This document shows, piece by piece, positions 47,013 through 55,505 of a stretch of DNA of 64,000 nt. Positions within the stretch are counted from its first letter, which is position 1; each line of letters begins with the position of its first letter. This DNA is from Chondrus crispus. Taxonomy: Eukaryota; Rhodophyta; Florideophyceae; Gigartinales; Gigartinaceae. The translations under genes and the position numbers were made by a program. The notes under the pieces are model-generated. The model worked only from the letters and a program-made list of their open reading frames with translations. It did not search any database and had not been told where the DNA came from. The stretch covers positions 893,674-957,673 of the forward strand of contig NW_005179158.1 in assembly GCF_000350225.1 (NCBI RefSeq), read 5' to 3'.

Positions 47013-47378
47013 TCAGCGAAAAGAGCTACAATCAAGGAGTCTGTGTTTTCCTGTCGTAAAAAGAGCATAGCAACCTACTTGCGCTTGTGAATTACCATAG
47101 TCAGCTGCTTTCCTGTACCATGTCTCTGCATACTGGGCATTTCTTGCGCAGCGTGGCAAGTCGAAAACGAGGGACCTCCATATGGTCTCTGTGCGGTCGA
47201 TGAGCAATCTCCAGGAGATGCAAACGCCTCTCACGGCAGCAATATCACGAGCATGAGAAAGACGTTCAAAAATGCGGAGAAGGACGTCGTCGGGAAGGTC
47301 AACGGGCGAAATACGGGAGGGCGGGCCGAAGCGAGACTCAGGCGGGGGAAGTAGCAAAATGTGGCGCCGTGGAAACAT
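47013..47378 (-). CDS. F-box protein, N-terminal part with the start of a Sel1-like repeat
   Basis: The ATG at 47378 opens a frame with an F-box at about residues 24-68 (PVDLPDDVLLRIFERLSHAR, then VRGVCISWRLLI and IWRSL), the part that binds Skp1 in SCF ubiquitin ligases. Residues 77-97 (NAQYAETWYRKAADYGNSQA) are the first helix of a Sel1-like repeat. The repeat is then lost at GCGCAA followed by GTAGGT, a good 5' splice site, at about 47080. The residues after that point look like intron. No downstream exon was found, so the gene is either truncated or continues beyond a long intron. Confidence 0.6.
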   Translation of the reverse strand: MFPRRHILLLPPPESRFGPPSRISPVDLPDDVLLRIFERLSHARDIAAVRGVCISWRLLIDRTETIWRSLVFDLPRCARNAQYAETWYRKAADYGNSQAQVGCYALFTTGKHRLLDCSSFR

Positions 47379-48110
47379 GGTGAGACGGAGAAGCGTGGCT
47401 TCTGCCGTATAGAGGGGAAAGGAAGGCTTCCAGGCTGGATGTTAAAAAGCACAAGAGAAGAGGAAAGCGAATGTATGGGAGCCTCACATGAGGGTCTCAT
47501 CCGGCTGCGCAAAAATACACGTGTTAAGGTCTTTCTGACCTCTCAGGGCCAGAAACTAGATTCTCACGCGGGAGATGCAAACAGATAGATTGTTTGAGAC
47601 GTTTTTCGCGGGTGAAGTGGGAATGCAAAACGGGACCTTCCTGGGCGCTTAGTTCATCCACTTAGTTCATCCCCACTCAGACCAATCACGTTGCACCAAC
47701 GGATGACGTCACTGCGAGCGCCGGATATCGCCAAATCCTTCATAGTGTTAACGCCGGCCTCCGCATACACATTTCGCCGTTCTCGACGTACTCAGTGCGC
47801 TGTCGGCGCATTTATATCTGCATGCGGCCGAGAGCGGCAACTCCTGTTGATGACATCATCCTCTTGTGTCGGGACAAGGCCAACAAAACTGTCACACCAA
47901 TACAATGGCAATAATAAAAAAAGAACCTTTCGCAGGTCTTGGCGGAGCGAAATCAAGAGCCAAACGCCTCGTGTCTCGCCGTCTTCACTTGACGTCGGCC
48001 AGTTTGCAATCACAGCGAGAGGCTTTCTGCATCATGCAGCTAGCCGACAAGCCAAGCCGTGAAACTGTCGATGGAAATGTAAGAAGGTTTTTTCTGATTT
48101 GGGGAAAAAA
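47379..48110. other. Intergenic stretch, no gene seen
   Basis: It contains the promoter side of the F-box gene. A repeated phrase CTTAGTTCATCC occurs twice near 47648-47672. No coding region is recognised. A T-run on the minus strand just below 48111 ends the tRNA transcript. Confidence 0.5.
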
Positions 48111-48183
48111 TGGATCTGCCGGGCTTCGATCCCGGTACCTCTCCCATGCTAAGGGAGCACTCTACCAATTGAGCTACAGACCC
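48111..48183 (-). tRNA. tRNA-Ala(AGC)
   Basis: A 73-nt cloverleaf on the minus strand: acceptor GGGTCTG/CAGATCC with discriminator A, D-stem GCTC/GAGT (the last pair weak), anticodon stem CTCCC/GGGAG with loop TTAGCAT (anticodon AGC at 48148-48150), T-arm CCGGG-ATCGAAG-CCCGG. No intron. A T6 run follows directly and serves as the Pol III terminator. LINE copy A begins about 62 bases upstream. Confidence 0.95.
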
Positions 48184-48245
48184 GTGTCGACTTTCGGCCC
48201 AGCATGGCTTATTTATACAAATGAAATTCTAAGATGCAATCTTTA

Positions 48246-49204
48246 AAGAAAGGCGCCTTCTCAAGGATGTACTGGGAAAAATCTGCATGGGATCGCCTCC
48301 CCAGCCCCTCCGACCACACACCCGCCTCCGTACGCCGCCGAGCGCGCTACAACTCCCTGTGCGCGCCAGGCGCCGCTTCCTTCTTGTGTGCTCATCCCGC
48401 CCTTACATCACGCGTCTCCAGCGAAGTGTGGGCATGTATGCTCCGCCGTCATCTTGACTCCCCGGTCTACGATGACTCCATCCAGCCCCTCCTCTGCTCT
48501 CACTGTCGCCGTCCCATGGATATACGCGGTGACCATGCCGCCATGTGCAAGCACGGCTTCGGTACTGTGCATCGTCACAACACGGTGCGGAACACTCTGG
48601 CACGACATGCTTTCCGCGCCTCAGGACTGAGCTGTGATATGGAAGTCCCTTTTCTCATCCCTGGCACGGCTCACCGCCCCGCCGATCTCCTCGTTCAGCC
48701 CGCTCCGCCTCCTGCGGGAGCTCTGCCAGACCTTCCTACGGCTTACGATGTCACTGTCCGGAGCCCCTACCGCGTGGGGGCCCTCATCCCGGCTGCTCGC
48801 GGTATAGCCGGCGCCGCCGAAGTGGCGGATGCTGACAAGCTAAGCACGCACGCTCGCATCATCCGCTCCGCTCTACATCTACAAGCCGACGCCTCGCTCC
48901 CTCTTCTGGACTGGCACTTCGTGCCTCTTGCGTTCGACACCCTGGGCGCTCCCAGCGCCCGCTCTACATCTGTCCTCGAGTCCCTCTCCCATCAAATTGC
49001 CATCCGCACCGGTACCACCTTTGGTACTGCAAAGTCTCGTCTCTCTCAGCGTCTTAGTTATGCCATATGGTCAAGTGTTGCCTCAGCCACCCTCGCCCGC
49101 ATGCCTTATCATGGCGCGGCCTTATCTTGTCCCGCCCAAGTGTGAGTCCTTGAAGCCTGCCCTATGATATGGCATCGGCCCCCCTTGATTAGTGAAAATA
49201 AAAC
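48246..49204 (+). mobile_element. LINE copy A, 5'-truncated (endonuclease end only)
   Basis: Homology to the other copies starts at KGAFSRMYWE (about 48249). The ORF (to 49145) has the CCHC knuckle (CSHC, H, C in CSHCRRPMDIRGDHAAMC) and the restriction-like endonuclease (AHRPADLLVQ, AYDVTV). It ends with a stop TGA followed by a short 3' UTR and a GAAAATAAAACTC tail. Reverse transcriptase is absent. It sits directly upstream of tRNA-Ala. Confidence 0.85.
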
Positions 49205-49207
49205 TCA

Positions 49208-51870
49208 GGCCACGACCGTCGCCGCATCAGCCGCGCCATGGGCATGGCCGCCGACGCCCAATATGGACGAGCAATGCGCGCATTGACAGACAAACCGCTC
49301 CCCGACCTCCAAGAAGAGACCACGCGCACTTCCCTAACCGCCCTTCATCCTACACCCGCTGTGCCCACACAAGCACTCTCCCGAACCGACCTCCCTCCGA
49401 CTCCAGACATCACCGAAGGCCAAGTACTACGTGCTGCTCGATCTCTCAATCCCACGTCCGCAGCCGGGCCAGATCGCCTCTCGCCCCGCCTGCTGCAGCT
49501 GCTCGCTCGCACGACCGTCACTCCCGAGGCCGGTGTTACCGGTCTTTCGTCCCTCACCCGCCTGGTGCGGAGACTCGCCCGAGGCGATATCCCGGATAGC
49601 ACAGCCCCCCTCCTGGCTGCGTCAACCCTGATCCCCCTCCAGCCGCGCCCCGGGAAGCTCCGCCCCATTGCCGTGGGGCAGGCACTTCGCCGCCTCGTAA
49701 CAAAGGTCCTTCTCCCCGCCGCAATTGATGATACCCGCGATCGCCTGGCCCCGGAACAGCTCGCCAATGGCGTCTCATCGGGAATGGACGCCATTGTCCA
49801 TGATTGTCGTATGCTCCTGGCGCGACACGGTCGCAACCCCAACTACGTGCTCGTCTCTGTTGACGCACAAAACGCGTTCAACAGCTTTAGCCGTCAGTCT
49901 ATGCTCAACCGTCTCACTCTGGATACGCCTAGCCTTGCCCACTTCCTCAACCTCATCTATGGCCGCACTGTTCCCGACCTCGTGCTACCGTCTTCCCCAC
50001 GGGTCATTCTTAAAAGTTGTGAAGGAACCCAACAGGGCGACCCTGCTGGAATGCTCCTTTTCTCTCTAGCGCTCCAACCACTTGTCCGCCGCATCACCCG
50101 CGAATGCAGCCTCCTGCTCAACCGCTGGTACGCCGATGACGGTACACTAATTGGCACTATCCCGGAGGTTACAAAAGCACTCCGCATTCTTCACACATTT
50201 GGCCCCAGCATGGGATTCCGCATGAACATTTCTAAATGTCGCGCTTTCTGGCCCACAACTGAGCCGTCACTTCTCGAATCCCTCACCACGTCGTTCCCCT
50301 TACACGTCTCACAAGAAGGCGGAATTGCTCTTTTGGGCGCCCCGTTAGGCACAGATGAATTCATGAGGTCATTCTTGGAGGAAAAAATTGAGGCAGTGTC
50401 AAACTCCCTCACATTGCTCGACAGCATTCCCGATGCTCGTATACGTTTCCATTTGCATCGAGTATCAGGATCCGTGTGCCGCGTCGAGCATGTGTTCCGC
50501 CTAACACCACCTCGCATTTCGCTCCCAAGCGCAATTCGGTTTGATCAAAGTCAAAAATCCGCCTACTCCCGGTTCAATCATGTCACGCTTTCTCCGTCCA
50601 TATCTTCCCAGATTGGCCTCCCCTTCCGTTTGGGTGGTCATGGTTTCACGCCACTGGCCCCGTTTTTGCACGCATCTCACGCTGCAAGTTTAATTGAATC
50701 CGCAAAAGCACGCATTCGCGGACCTTCGAACCCTACAGTGCCATTCTACCGCGGAATGGCACGGAAGCATCTAGTGCATGTACTGCGCTCCTTGAACCCC
50801 GAGGTCGAAACCCGAGGGATCCTCGCTACGCATTCTAATCTGGGCCCCTTCGAACCGCAAGCTTTATTGGAACGACCTGAAAGAGTACATTTTACATTAT
50901 ATCAGGCGCTCCATGGAGCCTTTTCGCGCATGTATTGGGAAACGAGAGAGTGGGATCGACAGCCTAACCCAACCGATCATACGGCAGCCTCTGTACGCCG
51001 TCGCGCCCGCTACAACTCTCTAATTACTCCTGGTGCGGCCTCCTTCCTCTGCGCTCACCCATCTCTGACCTCGCGAGTTTCAAGTGCCGTGTGGTCCGTT
51101 ATGCTTCGGCGACACCTCGACACGCCTGTGTACGACGATTCACGGGCCCCCCTACAATTCTCTCACTGTGGCCGCGCGATGGACAAACGTGGCGACCACG
51201 CCGCCAACTGCAAACACGGGTATGGTGCCACCCACCGCCATAACATTGTCCGCAATACTCTGGCCCGCCAAGCGTTTCGGGCAGCCGGCCTCGCGTGCGA
51301 CCGCGAAGTTCCATTTCTCATACCAGGCACGGCGCACCGCCCTGCTGACCTTCTTGTCCAACCGTCCCCTCCAGCGGCTGGCGCCCTCCCAGACCGCCCT
51401 ACAGCATACGATGTCACGATTTGTAATCCCTACACCGCTGCTAACATGAACTCAGCTGCTCGGTCTATTGCCGGCGCCGCTGAAGGAGCCCATACAAGAA
51501 AACTCCGCACCCATGACCGCATTCTACGCGCTGCCTTACACCTTCAGGCTGACGACCCACTTCCTCCCCTAGACTGGCATTTCGTCCCCCTAGCCTTCGA
51601 TACCCTGGGCGCCTGGAGCACCCGTACTACTGCTGTCCTTGAACACGTTGCGCACCAAATTGCCATCCACTCAGGCTGCAGCTTTGGCATCGCCAAAACC
51701 CGCCTCGCCCAGCGTCTCAGCTTTGCGATTTGGTCCAGTGTCGCCGCGGCGACAATTGCCCGCATGCCGTGTCATGGGTCGGCTCCATCCTATCCTCCGC
51801 AAGTGTGATTCCTTGACGTCCGCCCGCATGCCACTGTATCGGCCCCCCCTTGCATTTGAATAAAATTACC
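49208..51870 (+). mobile_element. LINE copy B, 5'-truncated, ORF2 nearly complete
   Basis: It begins at CAGGCCACGACC next to the tail of copy A and ends with a GAATAAAATTACCC tail. ORF1 is missing. ORF2 is uninterrupted. The same 12-mer CAGGCCACGACC also opens copy C. Confidence 0.85.
49238..51808 (+). CDS. Non-LTR retrotransposon ORF2: RT, CCHC knuckle, restriction-like endonuclease (copy B)
   Basis: An intact 856-residue frame. The frame is also open upstream to the copy boundary. RT motifs: SAAGPDRLS (palm entry), VSVDAQNAFNSFS (motif A, Asp), GTQQGDPAGMLLFSLALQP (motif B), YADDG (motif C) and LLGAPLGTDEF. A CX2CX8HX3C knuckle (CGRAMDKRGDHAANC) comes near residue 655. It is followed by RHN-x-VRN and the PD-(D/E)XK-type endonuclease (AHRPADLLVQ and AYDVTI), as in R2/R4/NeSL-type elements, whose endonuclease nicks a chosen target and primes reverse transcription there. 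This is the best preserved ORF2 of the array. Confidence 0.88.
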   Translation: MGMAADAQYGRAMRALTDKPLPDLQEETTRTSLTALHPTPAVPTQALSRTDLPPTPDITEGQVLRAARSLNPTSAAGPDRLSPRLLQLLARTTVTPEAGVTGLSSLTRLVRRLARGDIPDSTAPLLAASTLIPLQPRPGKLRPIAVGQALRRLVTKVLLPAAIDDTRDRLAPEQLANGVSSGMDAIVHDCRMLLARHGRNPNYVLVSVDAQNAFNSFSRQSMLNRLTLDTPSLAHFLNLIYGRTVPDLVLPSSPRVILKSCEGTQQGDPAGMLLFSLALQPLVRRITRECSLLLNRWYADDGTLIGTIPEVTKALRILHTFGPSMGFRMNISKCRAFWPTTEPSLLESLTTSFPLHVSQEGGIALLGAPLGTDEFMRSFLEEKIEAVSNSLTLLDSIPDARIRFHLHRVSGSVCRVEHVFRLTPPRISLPSAIRFDQSQKSAYSRFNHVTLSPSISSQIGLPFRLGGHGFTPLAPFLHASHAASLIESAKARIRGPSNPTVPFYRGMARKHLVHVLRSLNPEVETRGILATHSNLGPFEPQALLERPERVHFTLYQALHGAFSRMYWETREWDRQPNPTDHTAASVRRRARYNSLITPGAASFLCAHPSLTSRVSSAVWSVMLRRHLDTPVYDDSRAPLQFSHCGRAMDKRGDHAANCKHGYGATHRHNIVRNTLARQAFRAAGLACDREVPFLIPGTAHRPADLLVQPSPPAAGALPDRPTAYDVTICNPYTAANMNSAARSIAGAAEGAHTRKLRTHDRILRAALHLQADDPLPPLDWHFVPLAFDTLGAWSTRTTAVLEHVAHQIAIHSGCSFGIAKTRLAQRLSFAIWSSVAAATIARMPCHGSAPSYPPQV

Positions 51871-51874
51871 CACA

Positions 51875-53910
51875 CCCAGGCCACGACCCACAGTACATCA
51901 TGGTTTCCATCGATGCCTCCAACGCGTTCAATAATTTTTCTCGCCAAACAGTGCTTCAAAGTCTCCCTCATCGCGCGCCGTCGTTATCGAGGTATCTGGA
52001 CATGATTTACTCACGAACTCCTCCCCCGCTCATTGTCCCTTCCTGGCCGCCTACAGTTCTGTCCAGTCGAGAAGGGACTCAACAAGGAGACCCGTCCAGC
52101 ATGTTGTTGTTCTCACTCGCCCTGCAGCCGCTTGCACGCCACATCTCCGAGTCATGCAACCTCCTCATGAACAGATTGTATGCCGACGACGGCACGATTG
52201 TCGGTAGAGTTGAGGAAGTAGTGAAAGCGCTCGCCATTATCAAAGTGGAAGGCCCAAAACACCAGTTTTTACTGAACCCTACAAAGACACGTGTCTTTTG
52301 GCCCACCCTCAACCCTGAAATTCTGAGCCCGCTGTTTAAGGTGGCCCCGTTCAGTGTTGCAGAGGAAGGACTGGACCTCCTCGGAGCCCCAATCGGTTCA
52401 CATGGCTTCATGACACAATACATACAGACAAAATTACTGCAGTGCAACAACGCCCTTTCCCAGCTAGACCGAATACCTGAAGGTCGAACCCGCTTCCACT
52501 TACACCGGGTTTCCGCTTCTGCCTGTCGTGTGCAGCATATTTTTCGCCTGGTTCCCCCGGACTTTGCTCTGTCATACGCCCAACAATTCGACCGGGAACA
52601 ACTTGACGCGTATGCTCGCTTTAATAGTGTGACTCTTTCCCCAACCATCGCGGCTCAAATTCGCTTGCCGTTCAGGCATGGAGGCCACGGCTTCACGTCC
52701 TTGGCTTCCACTATCCACGCCTCATACGGAGCCAGTCTCATCGACGCCGCCCCCGTCCGCTTGCAGGGCCCCCAGTTCCCCTCCGTCACACAATATCAGC
52801 GTTTTGCAAGAAGCACCCTGCGTGTGGTCCTCAGAAACTTGCCCCCCAGTGTACAACCGCCACTCTTTGCGTTGACGGAGGCGGATCTCGGTTGCTTAGA
52901 ACCAGCTGCCTTAGTGTCGCGACCTGAACGCATACACAACTTTTTACTTCAGGCGCAACAAAGTGCAGCAGCCCGCACATACTGGCAAAAGAACCTTTGG
53001 GAGTCGTTTCCTGATCCAGCTGACCACAGCACCGCAAGCATACGTAGACGAGTCAGGTATAATTCCTTACTTTCCCCGGGTGCTACATCCTTCCGCACTG
53101 CCCACCCAGCTGCTATGTCTCGCGTTCACAATGCCACGTGGGCCACGATGCTCCGACGCCACCTAGATGCTCACGTCACACAAGATTCCGTCTCCCCGCT
53201 GCGTTGCTCCCATTGCTCTAAAGCGGTGGACACCAGAGGCGACCATGCTACTATATGTCGCCACGGTTTCGGCATGGTACACCGACATAACACCGTCCGG
53301 AATGTCTTTGCCCGACAAGTCTTCCGTCCAGCTGGTCTGGCCTACTCCCTCGAGGTCCCGTTTCTCATACCCAATACCGCTGCACGCCCTGCCGACATAC
53401 TCGTACAGCCCTCGCCGCCTCCTCCCGGTCTGCTTCCAGATAAGCCAACGGCTTATGATCTCACTATTGGCAGCCCGTTTCGTAAAGGCGTGTTATACCA
53501 AGCCGCGCGCCACAGTGCTGGAGCCGCCGAAGCAGGCGCGTATCGCAAGCGCAAGGCCCTCGACCGCACCATCCGCAACGCTCTGCTTATCGAGGACCAC
53601 GGTCCTCCCCCGTCCCTGGACTGGCACTTTCAACCACTGTCCTTCGACACTCTGGGTGCGCCCTCACAATCCACGCTTCAAGTCATAGACGCTCATGCAA
53701 AACTGATCGCTCTCCGCAGCTCCTGCACGATAGCAACTGCAAAGTCACGCATTCACCAACGCCTGAGCTTTGCCATATGGTCCAGTGTCGCTGCAGCTAT
53801 CCTTTCTCGCCTACCGACACACGTTGCGGACATCACGTACCCGATAGAAGTATAATTCACCTTCATATCTGCTAGTGTATCTGTAAGCGCACCCCTTCTG
53901 CATTGATAAA
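51875..53910 (+). mobile_element. LINE copy C, 5'-truncated in the RT domain
   Basis: The copy starts at CAGGCCACGACC just before RT motif A and ends at GCATTGATAAATTTGCC. It is diverged from B and D but closest to the fragment at 35953-36115. Confidence 0.85.
51900..53855 (+). CDS. LINE ORF2 fragment (copy C): RT from motif A, CCHC knuckle, endonuclease
   Basis: The 651-residue frame starts MVSIDASNAF, motif A of the reverse transcriptase, so the N-terminal RT motifs are gone. GTQQGDPSSMLLFSL, YADDG, the knuckle (CSHCSKAVDTRGDHATIC) and the endonuclease (AARPADILVQ, AYDLTI) are intact. The frame is open without lesions. It cannot be a complete enzyme. Confidence 0.88.
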   Translation: MVSIDASNAFNNFSRQTVLQSLPHRAPSLSRYLDMIYSRTPPPLIVPSWPPTVLSSREGTQQGDPSSMLLFSLALQPLARHISESCNLLMNRLYADDGTIVGRVEEVVKALAIIKVEGPKHQFLLNPTKTRVFWPTLNPEILSPLFKVAPFSVAEEGLDLLGAPIGSHGFMTQYIQTKLLQCNNALSQLDRIPEGRTRFHLHRVSASACRVQHIFRLVPPDFALSYAQQFDREQLDAYARFNSVTLSPTIAAQIRLPFRHGGHGFTSLASTIHASYGASLIDAAPVRLQGPQFPSVTQYQRFARSTLRVVLRNLPPSVQPPLFALTEADLGCLEPAALVSRPERIHNFLLQAQQSAAARTYWQKNLWESFPDPADHSTASIRRRVRYNSLLSPGATSFRTAHPAAMSRVHNATWATMLRRHLDAHVTQDSVSPLRCSHCSKAVDTRGDHATICRHGFGMVHRHNTVRNVFARQVFRPAGLAYSLEVPFLIPNTAARPADILVQPSPPPPGLLPDKPTAYDLTIGSPFRKGVLYQAARHSAGAAEAGAYRKRKALDRTIRNALLIEDHGPPPSLDWHFQPLSFDTLGAPSQSTLQVIDAHAKLIALRSSCTIATAKSRIHQRLSFAIWSSVAAAILSRLPTHVADITYPIEV

Positions 53911-53916
53911 TTTGCC

Positions 53917-53920
<4 letters not shown>

Positions 53921-53952
<32 letters not shown>
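53921..53952 (+). repeat. (CA)n microsatellite at the C/D junction
   Basis: About 15 CA units lie between the tail of copy C and the ATG of copy D. Shorter ACACACACAC tracts lie at the same place in D/E (58641-58650) and E/F (63339-63349), so the tract belongs to the 5' UTR of the element or to its target. Confidence 0.9.
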
Positions 53953-53953
<1 letters not shown>

Positions 53954-53954
53954 C

Positions 53955-55505
53955 ATGGCGACGAAGAAGACGTCGTCAACCCCCCGCTTCCCTCCGTCAC
54001 CGCACCCGCTTCGCGCCACAGTGGTCGCGCCCTGCGCGTCCGCGTACGGCCTCAGCCCGTCGAACGCGTCCAGCCCCGAATCTTCGACCGCGTCTCCGCC
54101 CTCGCCCGTGCGCGCCACACCGCCCTCGCCTCCTCACCCTGCTCATGCCGCCCAGGCCTCTCCCACCCCAGTCCCCTCGCCCACTCGCCCATGTGTGACT
54201 GTCGCAGCCGCCCAACCCCGTCCCACTCCTCGCTCCAGCCCCTCCGCTGTCCCTCCGCATGCTGCGCGCGTCGCAGTGCCTCCCACTTTCGTCCAACTCC
54301 CCGTATCCTCCACTTCGACATTTGTCGCGCCTTGCCCCCTTCAACTGCCACGTGTCCCGTTCCGCACCTGGAATTTCCATCCTCACACTCGCTGCGGCAC
54401 GCGCCGCAGTTGCAGCTCCTACGTCAGTCTCGGGAGCTACACTCGCCGAAGCCGGCACTCTAGTCCGCACTGTCGGCAATCCAATCCGCCCGGACCCCCG
54501 CACTGGAGAGCCCGTAGCTCCGTCCCCGCTGTCACTGCGTATGCCTTCGCCCCAGATTCTCAGTCCGCCGCGTTTCAGTCCTTTGAAGCGGCGCAAGCCG
54601 CGCTTCGACAAGGCGCCCAGCGAGCTGGTTCAATGCTCCCTCCGCACGTCCTCATTCCCGGCATCGGCCGCTGGACGTACATATATTTCCTGGCCGACAC
54701 CACCCCTACTTTCGCCCGCGTCCTTGCCCATGTTCAGTTGGTCTATGAAGATCTGGCCTTTGACCATGCGCCTATCGTATCCAACGCCTGCAAACTAGAT
54801 TCCTCAGCTGCCGCGGGCGCCGCTTGCCGCCTAAACCGCGAGGCCCAGCGCCTACTAAACCACCGAACTCCTACTGCCGTTCCGATGCGTGTTCGCATCG
54901 CACTTGCGGCGTGCCTCAGGGCTCACTCTCAGGCAACAACACAAGGCATTCCAAGCCCCCACGCCAAGATCCCACGATCTGAAATTTAACGCGTTGAAGC
55001 CTCAAGCTCTCATGGTCCACGCTCTGATGTCCCCACGAAGAATCCGCGCCCCAATGCGTTCTCTGCATCTGCTGCTACTATATTGCCCGCAACCTCCGCG
55101 CCAACCCACCGCCGTCCCGCTTCCGCTACTGAGCCGTCACCTTCCATATCCCTCTCATCCTCTGATTGTCCCACTCTTCCTCCCCTCACAGCCCATCACC
55201 GTACATCCCTTAGTGCCGCCTCCCCTGCTACCAGCCCCGCCGCCTCATCTGCTGGTCCCTCACCTGCTGCCGCCTCACCGGCTACCGCCTCACCTGCTGC
55301 CGCCTCACCTGCCTCTGTTTTCGGCCCATCAGCTTCCCGGACACCACCGGACTCCTCAGCTTCTCCATCACCCCCTCAAGCCCCAAACCTCCTGCGCAAG
55401 CGTCCGCTTTCCTTCTCCGCCAAGTTCTCACCACCTCACAGGCCTCGTCGCAGCCCTGATCCAGGGACAGCTGGCCAACATGCGACACATATAGCGTCAC
55501 AGTGA
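53955..55505 (+). pseudogene. LINE ORF1, Pro/Ser/Ala-rich (copy D)
   Basis: The ATG at 53955 begins MATKKTSS. The N-terminal half is low-complexity Pro/Ser/Ala/Thr. A more structured part (FQSFEAAQAALRQGAQRAGS, WTYIYFLADTTPTFARVLAH) follows, then TAA at 54987-54989. The same frame then stays open to TGA at 55503 with more Ser/Pro-rich sequence, so the TAA may be a lesion. A +1 shift near 54360 and a -1 shift near 54520 garble about 50 residues compared with copy E. No zinc finger or known ORF1 domain is recognised. Confidence 0.6.

Noticed and set aside
53921..53952. CA tract as a telomeric repeat
   Set aside because: It is a plain dinucleotide repeat; red algal and other telomere motifs are not seen anywhere in the window.
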